Positions 10,601 through 18,929 are shown, counted from the stretch's first letter. The stretch is 64,000 bases of DNA from Bacillus sp. REN16 (GCF_020731355.1 NZ_JAJFZK010000007.1:186001-250000), one strand, 5' to 3'. A program made the numbers and translations. The notes: a model not told the origin generated them from the letters alone.

Positions 10601-11099
10601 CACCAAGAGATGCCTTGATGATAACAGGATAGCCGTAGTCTTCTCCAAATCGTACTGCCTCTTCCAAGCTCTTTAGTGGTCCATCACTACCAGGAATAAC
10701 TGGTATTTCCGCTTTTTCAGCTTGATGTCTCGCCTTTACCTTGTCGCCAAACATATCTAAATGTGAAGATTTCGGACCGATGAAAATAATATTCTCTTCT
10801 TCACATCTTCTTGCAAAATCAATATTCTCAGATAAAAATCCATATCCAGGATGAATAGCATCTACATCGTTTTCTTTTGCAATCTCTATAATTCCTTCGA
10901 TATCCAAATATGCATCAATTGGTTTCTTCCCTTCACCAACTAAATAAGCTTCATCCGCTTTATAACGGTGGAAAGAACCCGCATCTTCCTTTGAATAGAT
11001 AGCGACAGTACGAATATGAAGCTCTGTACATGCCCTGAAAACACGTATTGCAATTTCTCCTCGATTGGCAACTAGTACCTTCTTGATGCGCTTGTCCAT
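7659..11099 (-). CDS. pycA: PycA, pyruvate carboxylase
   Basis: Biotin enzyme that carboxylates pyruvate to oxaloacetate using ATP and bicarbonate, replenishing the TCA cycle. At 1146 residues it is full length for the single-chain form. The N-terminal biotin carboxylase/ATP-grasp domain (about 1-455) has KASLGGGGRGMR. The carboxyltransferase domain (about 525-1000) has FRDAHQSLLATR, and the C-terminal biotinyl domain has EAMKMETT with the biotinylated Lys near residue 1111. The ATG at 11099 follows AAGGAGG with good spacing. It follows ftsW on the same strand with a gap of about 70 bp. Confidence 0.98.
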   Translation of the reverse strand: MDKRIKKVLVANRGEIAIRVFRACTELHIRTVAIYSKEDAGSFHRYKADEAYLVGEGKKPIDAYLDIEGIIEIAKENDVDAIHPGYGFLSENIDFARRCEEENIIFIGPKSSHLDMFGDKVKARHQAEKAEIPVIPGSDGPLKSLEEAVRFGEDYGYPVIIKASLGGGGRGMRIVRNKAGIKESYERAKSEAKAAFGSDEVYIEKLIENPKHIEVQIIGDSQGNIVHLYERDCSVQRRHQKVVEVAPSVSLSEQLRQDICDAAVKLMKKVQYLNAGTVEFLVANGEFYFIEVNPRVQVEHTITEMVTGIDIVQTQIQVAEGHSIHSNDIGIPAQEDIKTLGYAIQSRVTTEDPLNNFMPDTGKISAYRSGGGFGVRLDAGNGFQGAVITPYYDSLLVKLSTQALSFEQAASKMVRNLKEFRIRGIKTNIPFLENVVKHEKFLSGEYDTSFIDSSPELFIFPKPKDRGTKMLSYIGTVTVNGFPGVEKKRKPVFDKPYTPKIRHDEPVPAGTKQILDQHGPEGVVNWVKEQKQVLFTDTTFRDAHQSLLATRFRTNDIKHIADPTARLLPELFSLEMWGGATFDVAYRFLNEDPWERLATLRTQAPNILFQMLLRASNAVGYKNYPDNLIREFVKESAESGIDVFRIFDSLNWVKGMTLAIDSVRNNGKIAEAAICYTGDISDPTRGKYDLKYYKELAKELEQSGAHLLGIKDMAGLLKPQAAYALISELKETVSIPIHLHTHDTSGNGLFTYAKAIEAGVDIVDVAVSSMAGLTSQPSANSLLYALEGTERKPDLSVTAYEEIARYWEGVRKYYLDFESGMNAPHTEIYQHEMPGGQYSNLQQQAKGVGLGTRWEEVKEMYRRVNDMFGDIVKVTPSSKVVGDMALYMVQNNLTEDDIYERGETLDFPDSVVELFEGYLGQPHGGFPRELQRIILKGREPITVRPGELLEPVNFGEVKDTLTHSLNRDVTNKDMISYALYPKVFMDYQKIFEQFGNISVLDTPTFLYGMRLGEEIEVEIEQGKTLIVKLVSVGQAQADGTRVVYFELNGQPREVIVKDTNIKSTVVAKLKADRDNKSHIGATMPGTVIKVLVEKGEKVSKGDHLMITEAMKMETTVQAPYAGVVKDIHVANGEAIQTGDLLLEITK

Positions 11100-11170
11100 A
11101 TAAATCCTCCTTCTAAAAATGAAACATTTTAAAAATTATAATACATTTTATCATCAACATATAGATTTTT

Positions 11171-12385
11171 TTATCTATAAGAGACATAGTTTTTTTGGAA
11201 TGTTCGCGCTGGTTGGCTTTCCGGTTGTTTTTCTTTAGTGCGAAACATAGAATGATAGTTTGTAAACATAGAAACATTAATTAGAATTCCCATCGATGCC
11301 ATTAGCAGCAATAGGGATGATCCTCCATAGCTAATAAATGGCAATGTAACCCCTGTGATCGGAATTAATCCCGTTAAACCTCCCAAATTAATGAAGGTTT
11401 GAATCGCGATCATTGAAGAAATACCAATAGCAAGTAAGCTTCCAAACGGATCTGTACATTTTCTTGCAATTTGGAATCCTCGAAAAACAATATATGCTAA
11501 CAATAATAATACAAATAAGACTCCAAATAAACCTAATTCTTCTGCAATTATTGCCATAATGAAATCTGTATGGGCTTCTGGGAGATAATTAAACTTTTGA
11601 ATGCTTTGCCCTAACCCAAGTCCCTTCCATCCTCCAGCACCTAAAGCAATATAGGAGTTAACTAATTGATAGCCATTCTTTTCATCTTCAAAAGGATTCA
11701 TAAATCCTAGGAAACGCCCCATACGTCCCTCAGATAGAATCCCACCTGATAGTATGTATAGTAACGGCGATAAAAGTACTGCGGTAACAAGTCCGACTAA
11801 CATTAGTTTACCAAGGCTTTTAAGGCTCATACCTGAACAAATAATAATAGATAAAGCAATTAGCCCTATAATAAAAGCTGTTCCGTAGTCAGGCTGGATT
11901 GCTACTGCCATACATATAAAGAGGGTAAAGGCTATTGGCGGCATTACTGCTATTCCAAATTGGTTGATATAGGCTTGTTTTTTAGAATAAACAGCAGCAA
12001 GATAGATAATCACGCTCAGTTTAGTAAATTCTGAAGGCTGTATCCCCCTTGCACCCACCATAATCCAACTTTGTGCATTATTTGCGGTATGACCAATAAC
12101 AAATACTAATAAAAGCATAGCGACTGATCCTAGAACGATTGTGAGAAGTATTTTTTTGGATGCATATATTTTATAAGGTAAAATCATGGTAAAGAAAAAT
12201 GCAGCTGTACCAACGAGTAATGCTAATTTTTGTCTATCAAAAAAGAAGGATGGGTTTTCTCCAAACTTAGGAGCTGAGGCAATGACCATGCTAGCACTAT
12301 AGACCATGACTAGTCCAAATGAACATAACAGAAATACAGCAACAACTAATGTATAATCATAAGATTGTAAAATTTTCTTAAGCAT
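11171..12385 (-). CDS. ftsW: FtsW, SEDS-family septal peptidoglycan polymerase
   Basis: Membrane glycosyltransferase of the SEDS family acting in septal peptidoglycan synthesis. The chosen ATG at 12385 gives 404 residues starting MLKKILQSYDYTLVVAVFLL. It sits 9 nt after GAGG; the upstream in-frame ATG at 12391 is only 2 nt from that site. About ten helices are seen, with SEDS features such as HTDFIMAIIAEELGLFG and a C-terminal TGVTLPFISYGGSS motif. Position between ylaN and pycA matches B. subtilis ftsW. Confidence 0.95.
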   Translation of the reverse strand: MLKKILQSYDYTLVVAVFLLCSFGLVMVYSASMVIASAPKFGENPSFFFDRQKLALLVGTAAFFFTMILPYKIYASKKILLTIVLGSVAMLLLVFVIGHTANNAQSWIMVGARGIQPSEFTKLSVIIYLAAVYSKKQAYINQFGIAVMPPIAFTLFICMAVAIQPDYGTAFIIGLIALSIIICSGMSLKSLGKLMLVGLVTAVLLSPLLYILSGGILSEGRMGRFLGFMNPFEDEKNGYQLVNSYIALGAGGWKGLGLGQSIQKFNYLPEAHTDFIMAIIAEELGLFGVLFVLLLLAYIVFRGFQIARKCTDPFGSLLAIGISSMIAIQTFINLGGLTGLIPITGVTLPFISYGGSSLLLLMASMGILINVSMFTNYHSMFRTKEKQPESQPARTFQKNYVSYR

Positions 12386-12571
12386 TGGCATCTTCCTCTA
12401 AAATATAGGATATTATTATTTATTGTACTATATTTTTTCGTTATGTATCGTAAAAATCCTACATTTTCTTCTAATCTTCCAAGATACTAAAAATACAGTT
12501 AATAATATGGATAACATGAAAAACCTTTTTAATAAAAGTACTGTAAAAAAGATAGGCTGTAAACCCATCTT

Positions 12572-12614
12572 ATAAAAAAACTCAAATTACCCTCAGGTCA
12601 GGATAATTTGAGTT
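12572..12614 (-). terminator. ylaN terminator
   Basis: An 11-bp stem (12579-12589 with 12604-12614), extended by CCT/AGG inside, is followed by seven T residues on the minus strand. Confidence 0.88.
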
Positions 12615-12631
12615 GATTTATCTATAAAAAC

Positions 12632-12913
12632 TTATTTTCGAGTTGAAGCTTCATGAAGAACGGATAATTCACGCTCAAGTTTGGACAGTAGTTCTTTTCC
12701 TTCAAGCCCCTCTATCAATCCTAATCTTACTGCAAAATCTATTTCCCTTGATAATCCGAACATTTGCGTATCAAGTACTTCTTCATAAAGTGGACATTGA
12801 GGCATTGTTAAATTATCCATTTGAACTTTAATAAGTTTTAATATCTTTTCAGCATCCGCTTGTAGTAAAGACAATGCTTTTTCACGATGATTCACCGAAA
12901 TCTCTGAAGTCAA
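12632..12913 (-). CDS. ylaN: YlaN, UPF0358 iron-homeostasis protein
   Basis: Small cytoplasmic protein of 93 residues, containing [20 protein letters not shown] and a mostly helical remainder typical of UPF0358. Family members in Staphylococcus and Bacillus have been linked to Fe(II) binding and relief of Fur repression; that is family knowledge and is not visible in this sequence. It starts with TTG at 12913, 9 nt after GGAGGGG. An overlapping ATG at 12918 opens only a two-codon frame. It lies upstream of ftsW with its own terminator. Confidence 0.92.
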   Translation of the reverse strand: MTSEISVNHREKALSLLQADAEKILKLIKVQMDNLTMPQCPLYEEVLDTQMFGLSREIDFAVRLGLIEGLEGKELLSKLERELSVLHEASTRK

Positions 12914-13130
12914 TTCATAACCCCTCCGTTTCCGAAGCTATACCTAATCCTATCTATAAATATTAACCTGTATACAAATAAATTGCAAGAATAAATAGAT
13001 AAGACTATTATTCTTTGAATTGGATTTCATTAACAAACAGTTGATTTAATCGCTTTTGAATATATGAGAAAAGATCTGATACTTCCTATTACGTTTTAAA
13101 ACCTCTATAATATGGGTGAAAGGAATGATT

Positions 13131-13631
13131 ATGATGAACTCAATTATAATGATTGAAGGTAAAACAAAATATAAAATTACACTTGATCCAAGTGTGTGGA
13201 TTTTTGATGATCGCAGAGTAGATCTACTTACATATTTCGAGTCGGATCAAAACATTAAAGAAGATTTAACTGAATATACTAAATCAGTTTCAAAGCATTG
13301 GGATAGAGAAATTCGTGAAGGTGCGGTATATCCCCCTACTTTAAAGACAGAGAAAAAGTTTTTAAAGGAACAAATATTAACTGGTACATTTGGGATCCCT
13401 TTTGAAGATTTTATTAAAAATGCAGAACCATTTGAGGATGCTAATAGCTTAAAAATCGTGCAAACCGATCAAGAAACAACTATTCCACTCAGTCAAGCAT
13501 ATGAAGCTGTTCTTGGATTCTCCATAGAAGGTAAGCCTTTACGTGAAGATGGTCCTGTCCATGTTTATTTCGGTGATGGATCCAATCGTGATAACCCAAT
13601 AAAAAATGTTACCCGTTTTATTATTGAATAA
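13131..13631 (+). CDS. ylaL: YlaL-like conserved protein
   Basis: Protein of about 166 residues, soluble and acidic, with no signal peptide or membrane segment. It contains KYKITLDPSVWIFDDRRVDL and ends in a region with HVYFGDGSNRDNP. Function is unknown; the name rests on the position next to phoH2 and ylaN as in B. subtilis and on the general look of the protein. The start is uncertain: ATG at 13131 or 13134 lies 6 or 9 nt after AAAGGA, whereas GTG at 13116 has no ribosome site. The glutaminase gene ylaM, present at this place in B. subtilis, is absent. Confidence 0.75.
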   Translation: MMNSIIMIEGKTKYKITLDPSVWIFDDRRVDLLTYFESDQNIKEDLTEYTKSVSKHWDREIREGAVYPPTLKTEKKFLKEQILTGTFGIPFEDFIKNAEPFEDANSLKIVQTDQETTIPLSQAYEAVLGFSIEGKPLREDGPVHVYFGDGSNRDNPIKNVTRFIIE

Positions 13632-13643
13632 CACGGGAATAGA

Positions 13644-13682
13644 GCCTGGCACCGACTCTTTTTTAAGGAATTGGTGTCAGGC
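13644..13682. terminator. Convergent terminator / GCCTGGCACC inverted repeat
   Basis: A 10-bp stem (13644-13653 with 13673-13682, one mismatch) encloses a T-rich loop between the convergent ylaL and phoH2 genes. This GCCTGGCACC/GGTGTCAGGC pair resembles an intergenic motif repeated in other Bacillus genomes (recalled, not checked). Confidence 0.6.
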
Positions 13683-13690
13683 TTCATTTA

Positions 13691-15019
13691 TTAAAGAATA
13701 TCAGCAGCTAATTGTGCTAGACCTGATCTTTCTCCTTTTACTAATCGAATATGACCTGCAATCTTTTGATCCTTAAACTTCTCTACCACATATGTTAATC
13801 CATTGTTGTATTCATCCAAGTATGGATGGTCAATTTGTTCGGTATCACCCATAAACACGATTTTACTCTTTTCCCCTACTCGGGTGAGAATCGTCTTCAC
13901 TTCATGCTTGGTTAAATTTTGTGCCTCATCAATGATGATAAATTGCTCTGGTATACTTCTGCCTCGAATATAAGTAAGAGCCTCCACCTCAATTGAACCC
14001 ATTCCTGCTAAAATGGCGTCTAATTCACCGGGCTTTTTCGTATTGAACAAATATTCCAGATTATCAAAGATTGGCTGCATCCACGGCCTAAGCTTTTCCT
14101 GTTTTTCGCCAGGTAAGAATCCAATATCTTTCCCGACCGGCACGATTGGGCGGGCGACTAGAAGCTTTTTATATTGTCCCAAATCTTCTGTCTGCATGAG
14201 ACCAGCGGCAAGTGCTAATAATGTTTTGCCAGTTCCCGCTTTGCCTATTAACGTCACCAATGGAATATCTGTTCTTAATAATAGCTCAAATGCCATTGTT
14301 TGTTGCACATTTCTCGGTTTAATCCCCCAAATATGATCCTGTTTAAAATGAAGTTTCCTCACCACTTTACCTGTCTTATCGACTACCCCAATAGCAGATG
14401 AAGAACCACCTAATGCGTCTTTTAAGAGGATGAATTGATTTGGATAAAATGGGTGATTGACTAATTCTGTTACATGAAGTTCTCCTTTTTCATAAAAAAG
14501 ATCGAGAAGGTTACGGTTTATATAAATCTCGAGAAAACCAGAATAAATATGATCAACCTCAACAACCCGGTCACTCAGAAAATCTTCAGATTGTAATCCT
14601 AATGCATCAGCCTTTACCCGCACTAATGCATCCTTACTAACCAAAATCACCTGTTTTCCATTTTCCTTTGATTGTTCTTCTAATGAAAGATTTTTGGCGA
14701 CCGCTAGGATGCGGTTATCGTTTGTTTTTTCAACAAAGATTTCTTGTAGCTCATGAAAGGATCTGTGATTTAATTCAATTCTTAGACTACCACCTGTTTC
14801 AAGGCGAATTTTCTCGTGCAGCTTCCCTGTTTGACGCATATTATCTATTAGCTTTGAAACCTGTCTTGCGTTTCTGCCTATTTCATCCATATAACGTTTT
14901 TTTGAGTCTACCTCTTCTAACACTACTGCGGGTATAACAACCTCATTATCTTCAAATGAAAATATTGCTCTGGGATCTTGCAGTAATACATTCGTGTCTA
15001 ATACATAAATTTTCCCCAA
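13691..15019 (-). CDS. phoH2: PhoH2 (YlaK), PIN-domain plus PhoH ATPase
   Basis: Two-domain protein: an N-terminal PIN ribonuclease domain (about 1-150, YVLDTNVLLQDPRAIFSFED) and a C-terminal PhoH P-loop ATPase (about 240-442). The Walker A motif is GKAGTGKT and Walker B is FIIIDEAQN. Proteins of this architecture act as ATP-dependent RNA helicase/ribonucleases. The TTG at 15019 lies 7 nt after AGGAGG. The in-frame GTG at 15025 would be only 1 nt from it and is rejected. It is convergent with ylaL and divergent from ylaJ. Confidence 0.92.
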   Translation of the reverse strand: MGKIYVLDTNVLLQDPRAIFSFEDNEVVIPAVVLEEVDSKKRYMDEIGRNARQVSKLIDNMRQTGKLHEKIRLETGGSLRIELNHRSFHELQEIFVEKTNDNRILAVAKNLSLEEQSKENGKQVILVSKDALVRVKADALGLQSEDFLSDRVVEVDHIYSGFLEIYINRNLLDLFYEKGELHVTELVNHPFYPNQFILLKDALGGSSSAIGVVDKTGKVVRKLHFKQDHIWGIKPRNVQQTMAFELLLRTDIPLVTLIGKAGTGKTLLALAAGLMQTEDLGQYKKLLVARPIVPVGKDIGFLPGEKQEKLRPWMQPIFDNLEYLFNTKKPGELDAILAGMGSIEVEALTYIRGRSIPEQFIIIDEAQNLTKHEVKTILTRVGEKSKIVFMGDTEQIDHPYLDEYNNGLTYVVEKFKDQKIAGHIRLVKGERSGLAQLAADIL

Positions 15020-15238
15020 AATCACGCCTCCTACTCAAGTGGGTTTCAATTTTTTGTTTTAGGAGTGAAACAGGTAAATCCATTCTTATGAAATTTTTTT
15101 ATTATAGTATATTAGTCAATCCCATTTTTGTTCATGTAAGGACGACCGTTGATAAAAATATATGTATGGATGAATAAAGATAGAAGAATAATTAAACAAT
15201 AAAAAAAGAAAACACATAGAACGATGGGAGGCAAAACG

Positions 15239-15838
15239 GTGAGATATATTTATATCCTTCTGTTCGCAAGTATACTATTTATTGTTTCTGGTTGCGGTGC
15301 AAATAATAATGCTGGAGAAGATGTCAACGATACACGAGTAAAGGTTCAGAATACAGTCGATAATAATATTGACAGAAAAACAGGACAGGAAATTGCGAGT
15401 CATCTTGTCGAACTTGCTAGCAGTGTTCCTAAGGTGAATGATGCGACAGCCGTTGTACTAGGAGAGTTTGCAGTCGTTGGGATTGATGTAGATTCTAAGC
15501 TGGAACGGTCGAGAGTACAAACGATTAAATATTCGGTCGCTGAAAGTCTACAGCACGACCCACATGGTGCAAATGCAATCGTTATTGCAGATGCCGATAC
15601 TTATGAGCGGTTGAAGCAAATGAAGAAACATATTGAAGATGGAAGACCTGTTACAGGTGTTTTGGATGAATTAGCACAAATTGTTGGTCGATTGGTTCCC
15701 GATATACCGAGTGATATAATTGATAATGACAATACAGAACCAACAAAAACGAATGATAAACAGTTAAATCCGCAAGAACAACAAAAATTTGATAAGGAAC
15801 AGCAAGATCAGTCAAATGATAAAATGGGAAATAGATAA
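15239..15838 (+). CDS. ylaJ: YlaJ, sporulation-type lipoprotein
   Basis: Lipoprotein of the YhcN/YlaJ family, proteins linked to spores and spore germination. The chosen GTG at 15239 gives 199 residues with signal MRYIYILLFASILFIVSGCG and lipobox VSGC. The mature part contains VNDATAVVLGEFAVVGIDVD, and the tail is Gln/Asp/Asn-rich (about 155-199). GGGAGG lies 7 nt upstream; the earlier in-frame ATG at 15224 overlaps the ribosome site. A terminator follows the gene. Confidence 0.9.
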   Translation: MRYIYILLFASILFIVSGCGANNNAGEDVNDTRVKVQNTVDNNIDRKTGQEIASHLVELASSVPKVNDATAVVLGEFAVVGIDVDSKLERSRVQTIKYSVAESLQHDPHGANAIVIADADTYERLKQMKKHIEDGRPVTGVLDELAQIVGRLVPDIPSDIIDNDNTEPTKTNDKQLNPQEQQKFDKEQQDQSNDKMGNR

Positions 15839-15846
15839 ATCGAAAT

Positions 15847-15880
15847 GGAGTATTGCATACCCTTGCAATGCTCCTTTTTA
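15847..15880 (+). terminator. ylaJ terminator
   Basis: An 11-bp stem with one wobble pair (15847-15857 with 15864-15874) is followed by five T residues. Confidence 0.8.
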
Positions 15881-15889
15881 TAATGATTT

Positions 15890-15919
15890 TTGTCAGAAAA
15901 GTAAATAATGTTGTATAAT
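15890..15919 (+). promoter_or_regulatory. Probable sigma-A promoter for ylaI
   Basis: TTGTCA (15890-15895) and a consensus TATAAT (15914-15919) are separated by 18 bases. The predicted start near 15926 coincides with the left end of repeat A1, so the repeat would form most of the ylaI leader. Confidence 0.6.
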
Positions 15920-15922
15920 AAG

Positions 15923-16101
15923 AAAAACGCAAGGCGCAGTATTGAGGAACATCGACTAACTACCGCCACGTCCTGTGACGAACGTCGATGTCAGCACTTC
16001 CTGTGCAAGTCAAGCATAAGACAAGCGCTGACAGAAGGTGCACTTTAGCCTTACGTTGCGATTGGCTAGACCATAGAGCCGATGGCGCCTGGAGTTAGAC
16101 A
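15923..16101 (+). repeat. Family A dispersed repeat, copy A1 (with inserted module)
   Basis: Intergenic element of about 179 bp bounded by AACGCAAGGCGC at the left and GGCGCCTGGAGTTAGACA at the right. It matches copy A2 (18930-19050) over its right two thirds, including AAGCATAAGACNAGCGCTGA and GATTGGCTAGACC. Relative to A2 it carries an extra segment at about 15953-16012 with two small hairpins around CCTGTG. It has no open reading frame of note and lies in the ylaI leader. Confidence 0.85.
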
Positions 16102-16143
16102 TAAAAAAAATAGATACAAGATTATACAAGAGGGGTTCATAAA

Positions 16144-16347
16144 ATGAAAGTAAAATGTGTAATTTGTGATAAAATCGAGGATATTGAAGACGAATCGAGC
16201 CTCGCTAAACGACTTAGAAATCGCCCAATCCATACATATATGTGTCAGGACTGCCATGATCGTATTGAAACAAGGACAAATGAGCGAATTGCAACAAATA
16301 AATTTAAGCTATACCGCAAGAAGAAAACCGACGACGATTGGTGGTAA
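16144..16347 (+). CDS. ylaI: YlaI, small zinc-ribbon protein
   Basis: A 67-residue DUF2197-type protein. Two cysteine pairs are visible, CVIC near the N-terminus and CQDC in the middle (THMYxxCQDCHD region), suggesting one bound metal ion. The C-terminus is basic then acidic (KKKTDDDWW). Function is not known. The ATG at 16144 follows AGAGGGG with about 7-nt spacing. Repeat A1 occupies its long leader, and a bidirectional terminator follows. Confidence 0.88.
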   Translation: MKVKCVICDKIEDIEDESSLAKRLRNRPIHTYMCQDCHDRIETRTNERIATNKFKLYRKKKTDDDWW

Positions 16348-16349
16348 AC

Positions 16350-16382
16350 AAAAAAGCCGAACATATATGCTCGGCTTTTTTG
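16350..16382. terminator. Bidirectional terminator, ylaI / 94-residue gene
   Basis: A perfect 10-bp stem (16351-16360 with 16371-16380) is flanked by A and T runs on both sides, and serves both convergent genes. Confidence 0.9.
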
Positions 16383-16384
16383 TA

Positions 16385-16669
16385 TTATTCGTAATTTTGA
16401 TATCTCTCAGGATGTTCTTGAATTTGATCATGCATAACCTCGATTAACTCAATTGGAAATCGTGCACTTTTTTCTTCTCCATCAATCGTATACTTTACAA
16501 AATACATGACATCATCTTTTTGAACATCAATATCCTGAAACTTAAACTCATTAACTAAAATATCCTCAAAAAGATCGCATGTATCCTTTGCTGCTTTATC
16601 ATCAGGTCTGGCTTCAGCCACAATTTTGATCGTTAACCAATTATAAATTGCATCCTGCAGGGATTTCAT
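16385..16669 (-). CDS. Conserved small protein of unknown function
   Basis: A 94-residue, acidic, soluble protein starting MKSLQDAIYNWLTIKIVAEA and ending PERYQNYE. No signal peptide, membrane segment, or cofactor motif is visible. It has a very good ribosome site (AGGAGG, 7 nt before the ATG), and a terminator follows directly, so it is a real gene. It sits downstream of ylaH on the same strand with an 11-bp gap, so the two are probably cotranscribed. I do not recognise a named family with certainty. Confidence 0.8.
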   Translation of the reverse strand: MKSLQDAIYNWLTIKIVAEARPDDKAAKDTCDLFEDILVNEFKFQDIDVQKDDVMYFVKYTIDGEEKSARFPIELIEVMHDQIQEHPERYQNYE

Positions 16670-16680
16670 CAGATTACCTC

Positions 16681-16986
16681 CTACGCTTCACTTTTTTTTG
16701 TTTGGTGAAGGCGAATTTTATAAATAATTAAAATAGCAGCGGTAATCGCTAATCCTTCTGAGATTGGTAAGAATGCACCTAAAAACGTTAAAATTGTACA
16801 GCCTAGAGCAAGACATACATAAATGACAATATTTTTTAACAAAGGCAATTTTTTTGCAAATCCCAATCGAAACACAAGAATCGTTAGGAGTAAGATTACA
16901 ATGTACAATATATTTGAACCGACATTTGGAGTTGTCGATGTATAGATTGTTTTTGCAATCGGCCACATATGTTCATAGACATCCAT
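16681..16986 (-). CDS. ylaH: YlaH-like membrane protein
   Basis: A 101-residue membrane protein with three hydrophobic segments (about 24-42, 48-68, 72-92) and a basic tail. It resembles the YlaH family by length, topology and position next to typA. Function is unknown. The ATG at 16986 is preceded by AGAGGGG at a long spacing of about 12 nt, and the same bases form the 3' arm of a hairpin (17001-17040). An internal ATG at 16968 is an alternative start. Confidence 0.8.
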   Translation of the reverse strand: MDVYEHMWPIAKTIYTSTTPNVGSNILYIVILLLTILVFRLGFAKKLPLLKNIVIYVCLALGCTILTFLGAFLPISEGLAITAAILIIYKIRLHQTKKSEA

Positions 16987-17000
16987 AACTATTCATACCC

Positions 17001-17040
17001 CTCTTTCTGACACTAACTATCATTAAAGTATCAGAAAGAG
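17001..17040 (-). promoter_or_regulatory. Hairpin overlapping the ylaH ribosome site
   Basis: A perfect 10-bp inverted repeat, CTCTTTCTGA (17001-17010) and TCAGAAAGAG (17031-17040), lies between typA and ylaH. There is no T tract on the ylaH side. On the mRNA the downstream arm ends in the AAAGAG that begins the ylaH Shine-Dalgarno sequence. Confidence 0.6.
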
Positions 17041-17055
17041 ACAAGCTTCACAACC

Positions 17056-18897
17056 TTAATGATTCACTTCGGCAAGTTTTTTTCGTTTTGCTGTTTTTTC
17101 ACGTTCATTTTTATCGAGAACCTTTTTACGTAAACGGATGGATTCTGGTGTAACCTCACAATACTCATCATCGTTTAAGTATTCAAGTGATTCTTCTAGA
17201 GACATAATACGTGGCTTTTTCATTGTTGTCGTTTGATCCTTGTTTGCAGAACGCATGTTTGTCATTTGTTTTGCTTTAACGATATTAACCGTTAAATCAT
17301 TTTCACGAGTATGTTCTCCAACAATCATACCTTCATAAACTTCAGTTCCAGGCTCAACAAAAATCGTTCCTCGGTCCTCAACACCCATAATCCCGTACCC
17401 GGTTGCTTTTCCTGATTCCATTGAAACTAGAACGCCTTGTCTGCGTCCGCCAACTTGGCCATGAGCCATTGGTTTATAACTATCAAAAGTATGATTTAGG
17501 ATCCCAAAACCTCTTGTTAAGGTTAAAAATTCAGTAGTGTATCCAATAAGTCCACGTGCAGGCACCATAAAAATAAGTCGGACTTGGCCATTACCATTAT
17601 TAATCATATCTAACATTTCACCTTTTCGTGCACCAATTGATTCCATGATGGAACCAGTATGTTCTTCAGGTACATCGATTTGCACACGTTCAACTGGTTC
17701 ACAACGAACTCCGTCGATTTCTCTTACAATAACTTCTGGCTTAGACACTTGAAGCTCATAGCCTTCACGACGCATATTTTCAATTAATATTGATAAGTGA
17801 AGTTCTCCACGTCCTGAAACAATCCACGCATCCGGAGAATCCGTATTATCAACGCGTAAGCTTACATCGGTTTGAAGCTGTGCACGCAAGCGTTCTTCAA
17901 TTTTACGAGAAGTTATATATTTCCCTTCACGTCCAGCAAACGGACTGTTATTTACTAAAAATGTCATTTGTAATGTAGGCTCATCGATATGAAGAACTGG
18001 TAAGGCATCTTGGTGGTCGATTGGACAAACTGTTTCCCCGACATTGATAGCCTCCATACCTGATACCGCAACTAGATCTCCAGCTTTTGCTTCCTGGATT
18101 TCAATTCGCTTTAATCCTGAGAAACCAAAGATTTTTGTTAAACGGAATTGTTTCACACTGCCATCTAATTTCATTAAAGCAACTTGTTGTCCAACATGCA
18201 TCGTTCCTCTGAATACACGTCCGATTCCAATTCGTCCAACATAGTCATTATAATCAAGTAAGGCTACCTGGAATTGTAAAGGCTCTTCGCTATTATCAAC
18301 AGGAGCAGGAATATTTTCAATGATACAGTCGAATAATGCTTCCATATTCTCATCCTGTTGATGAGGGTCTGTACTTGCTGTTCCATTAAGTGCTGAAGCA
18401 TAGACGACCGGAAACTCTAATTGTTCTTCAGATGCGTCTAGCTCGATAAATAAGTCGATTACTTCATCGATTACTTCCTCTGGTCGAGCAAAGTCACGGT
18501 CAATTTTATTTACAACCACGATTGGTCTAAGATTTTGCTCCAATGCCTTTTTCAATACAAACCGAGTTTGCGGCATACAGCCTTCATATGCGTCGACGAC
18601 TAATAGTACGCCATCAACCATTTTCATGATACGTTCAACTTCTCCACCAAAGTCAGCATGTCCGGGAGTATCCATAATATTAATGCGGGTATCCTTATAA
18701 TTAATTGCCGTATTTTTGGCAAGTATTGTGATACCACGTTCACGTTCAATGTCGTTTGAGTCCATTGCACGTTCTTCTACATGTTCATTAGTACGGAAAG
18801 TTCCTGATTGATGAAGCATTGTGTCTACAAGTGTTGTTTTACCATGGTCAACGTGAGCAATAATTGCTATATTTCGTAAGTCATTACGTGTTGTCAC
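17056..18897 (-). CDS. typA: TypA/BipA, ribosome-associated GTPase
   Basis: Translational GTPase of the EF-G-like family that assists ribosome assembly at low temperature and under stress. It has 613 residues. GTPase motifs are AHVDHGKTT (G1), RERGITI (G2 region), DTPGHADF (G3) and NKID (G4). The domain after residue 400 has the BipA-type RGLIGYTTEFLT. It starts with GTG at 18897, about 10 nt after AGGAG. Repeat A2 lies immediately upstream. ylaH and the 94-residue gene follow on the same strand. Confidence 0.97.
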   Translation of the reverse strand: MTTRNDLRNIAIIAHVDHGKTTLVDTMLHQSGTFRTNEHVEERAMDSNDIERERGITILAKNTAINYKDTRINIMDTPGHADFGGEVERIMKMVDGVLLVVDAYEGCMPQTRFVLKKALEQNLRPIVVVNKIDRDFARPEEVIDEVIDLFIELDASEEQLEFPVVYASALNGTASTDPHQQDENMEALFDCIIENIPAPVDNSEEPLQFQVALLDYNDYVGRIGIGRVFRGTMHVGQQVALMKLDGSVKQFRLTKIFGFSGLKRIEIQEAKAGDLVAVSGMEAINVGETVCPIDHQDALPVLHIDEPTLQMTFLVNNSPFAGREGKYITSRKIEERLRAQLQTDVSLRVDNTDSPDAWIVSGRGELHLSILIENMRREGYELQVSKPEVIVREIDGVRCEPVERVQIDVPEEHTGSIMESIGARKGEMLDMINNGNGQVRLIFMVPARGLIGYTTEFLTLTRGFGILNHTFDSYKPMAHGQVGGRRQGVLVSMESGKATGYGIMGVEDRGTIFVEPGTEVYEGMIVGEHTRENDLTVNIVKAKQMTNMRSANKDQTTTMKKPRIMSLEESLEYLNDDEYCEVTPESIRLRKKVLDKNEREKTAKRKKLAEVNH

Positions 18898-18929
18898 GAT
18901 TTCACATCTCCTATTATCAGATTAAATTA

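Noticed and set aside
15923-16101. Family A and B repeats as insertion sequences
   Set aside because: They encode no transposase and show no clear target duplications; they may be non-autonomous elements but this cannot be shown here.
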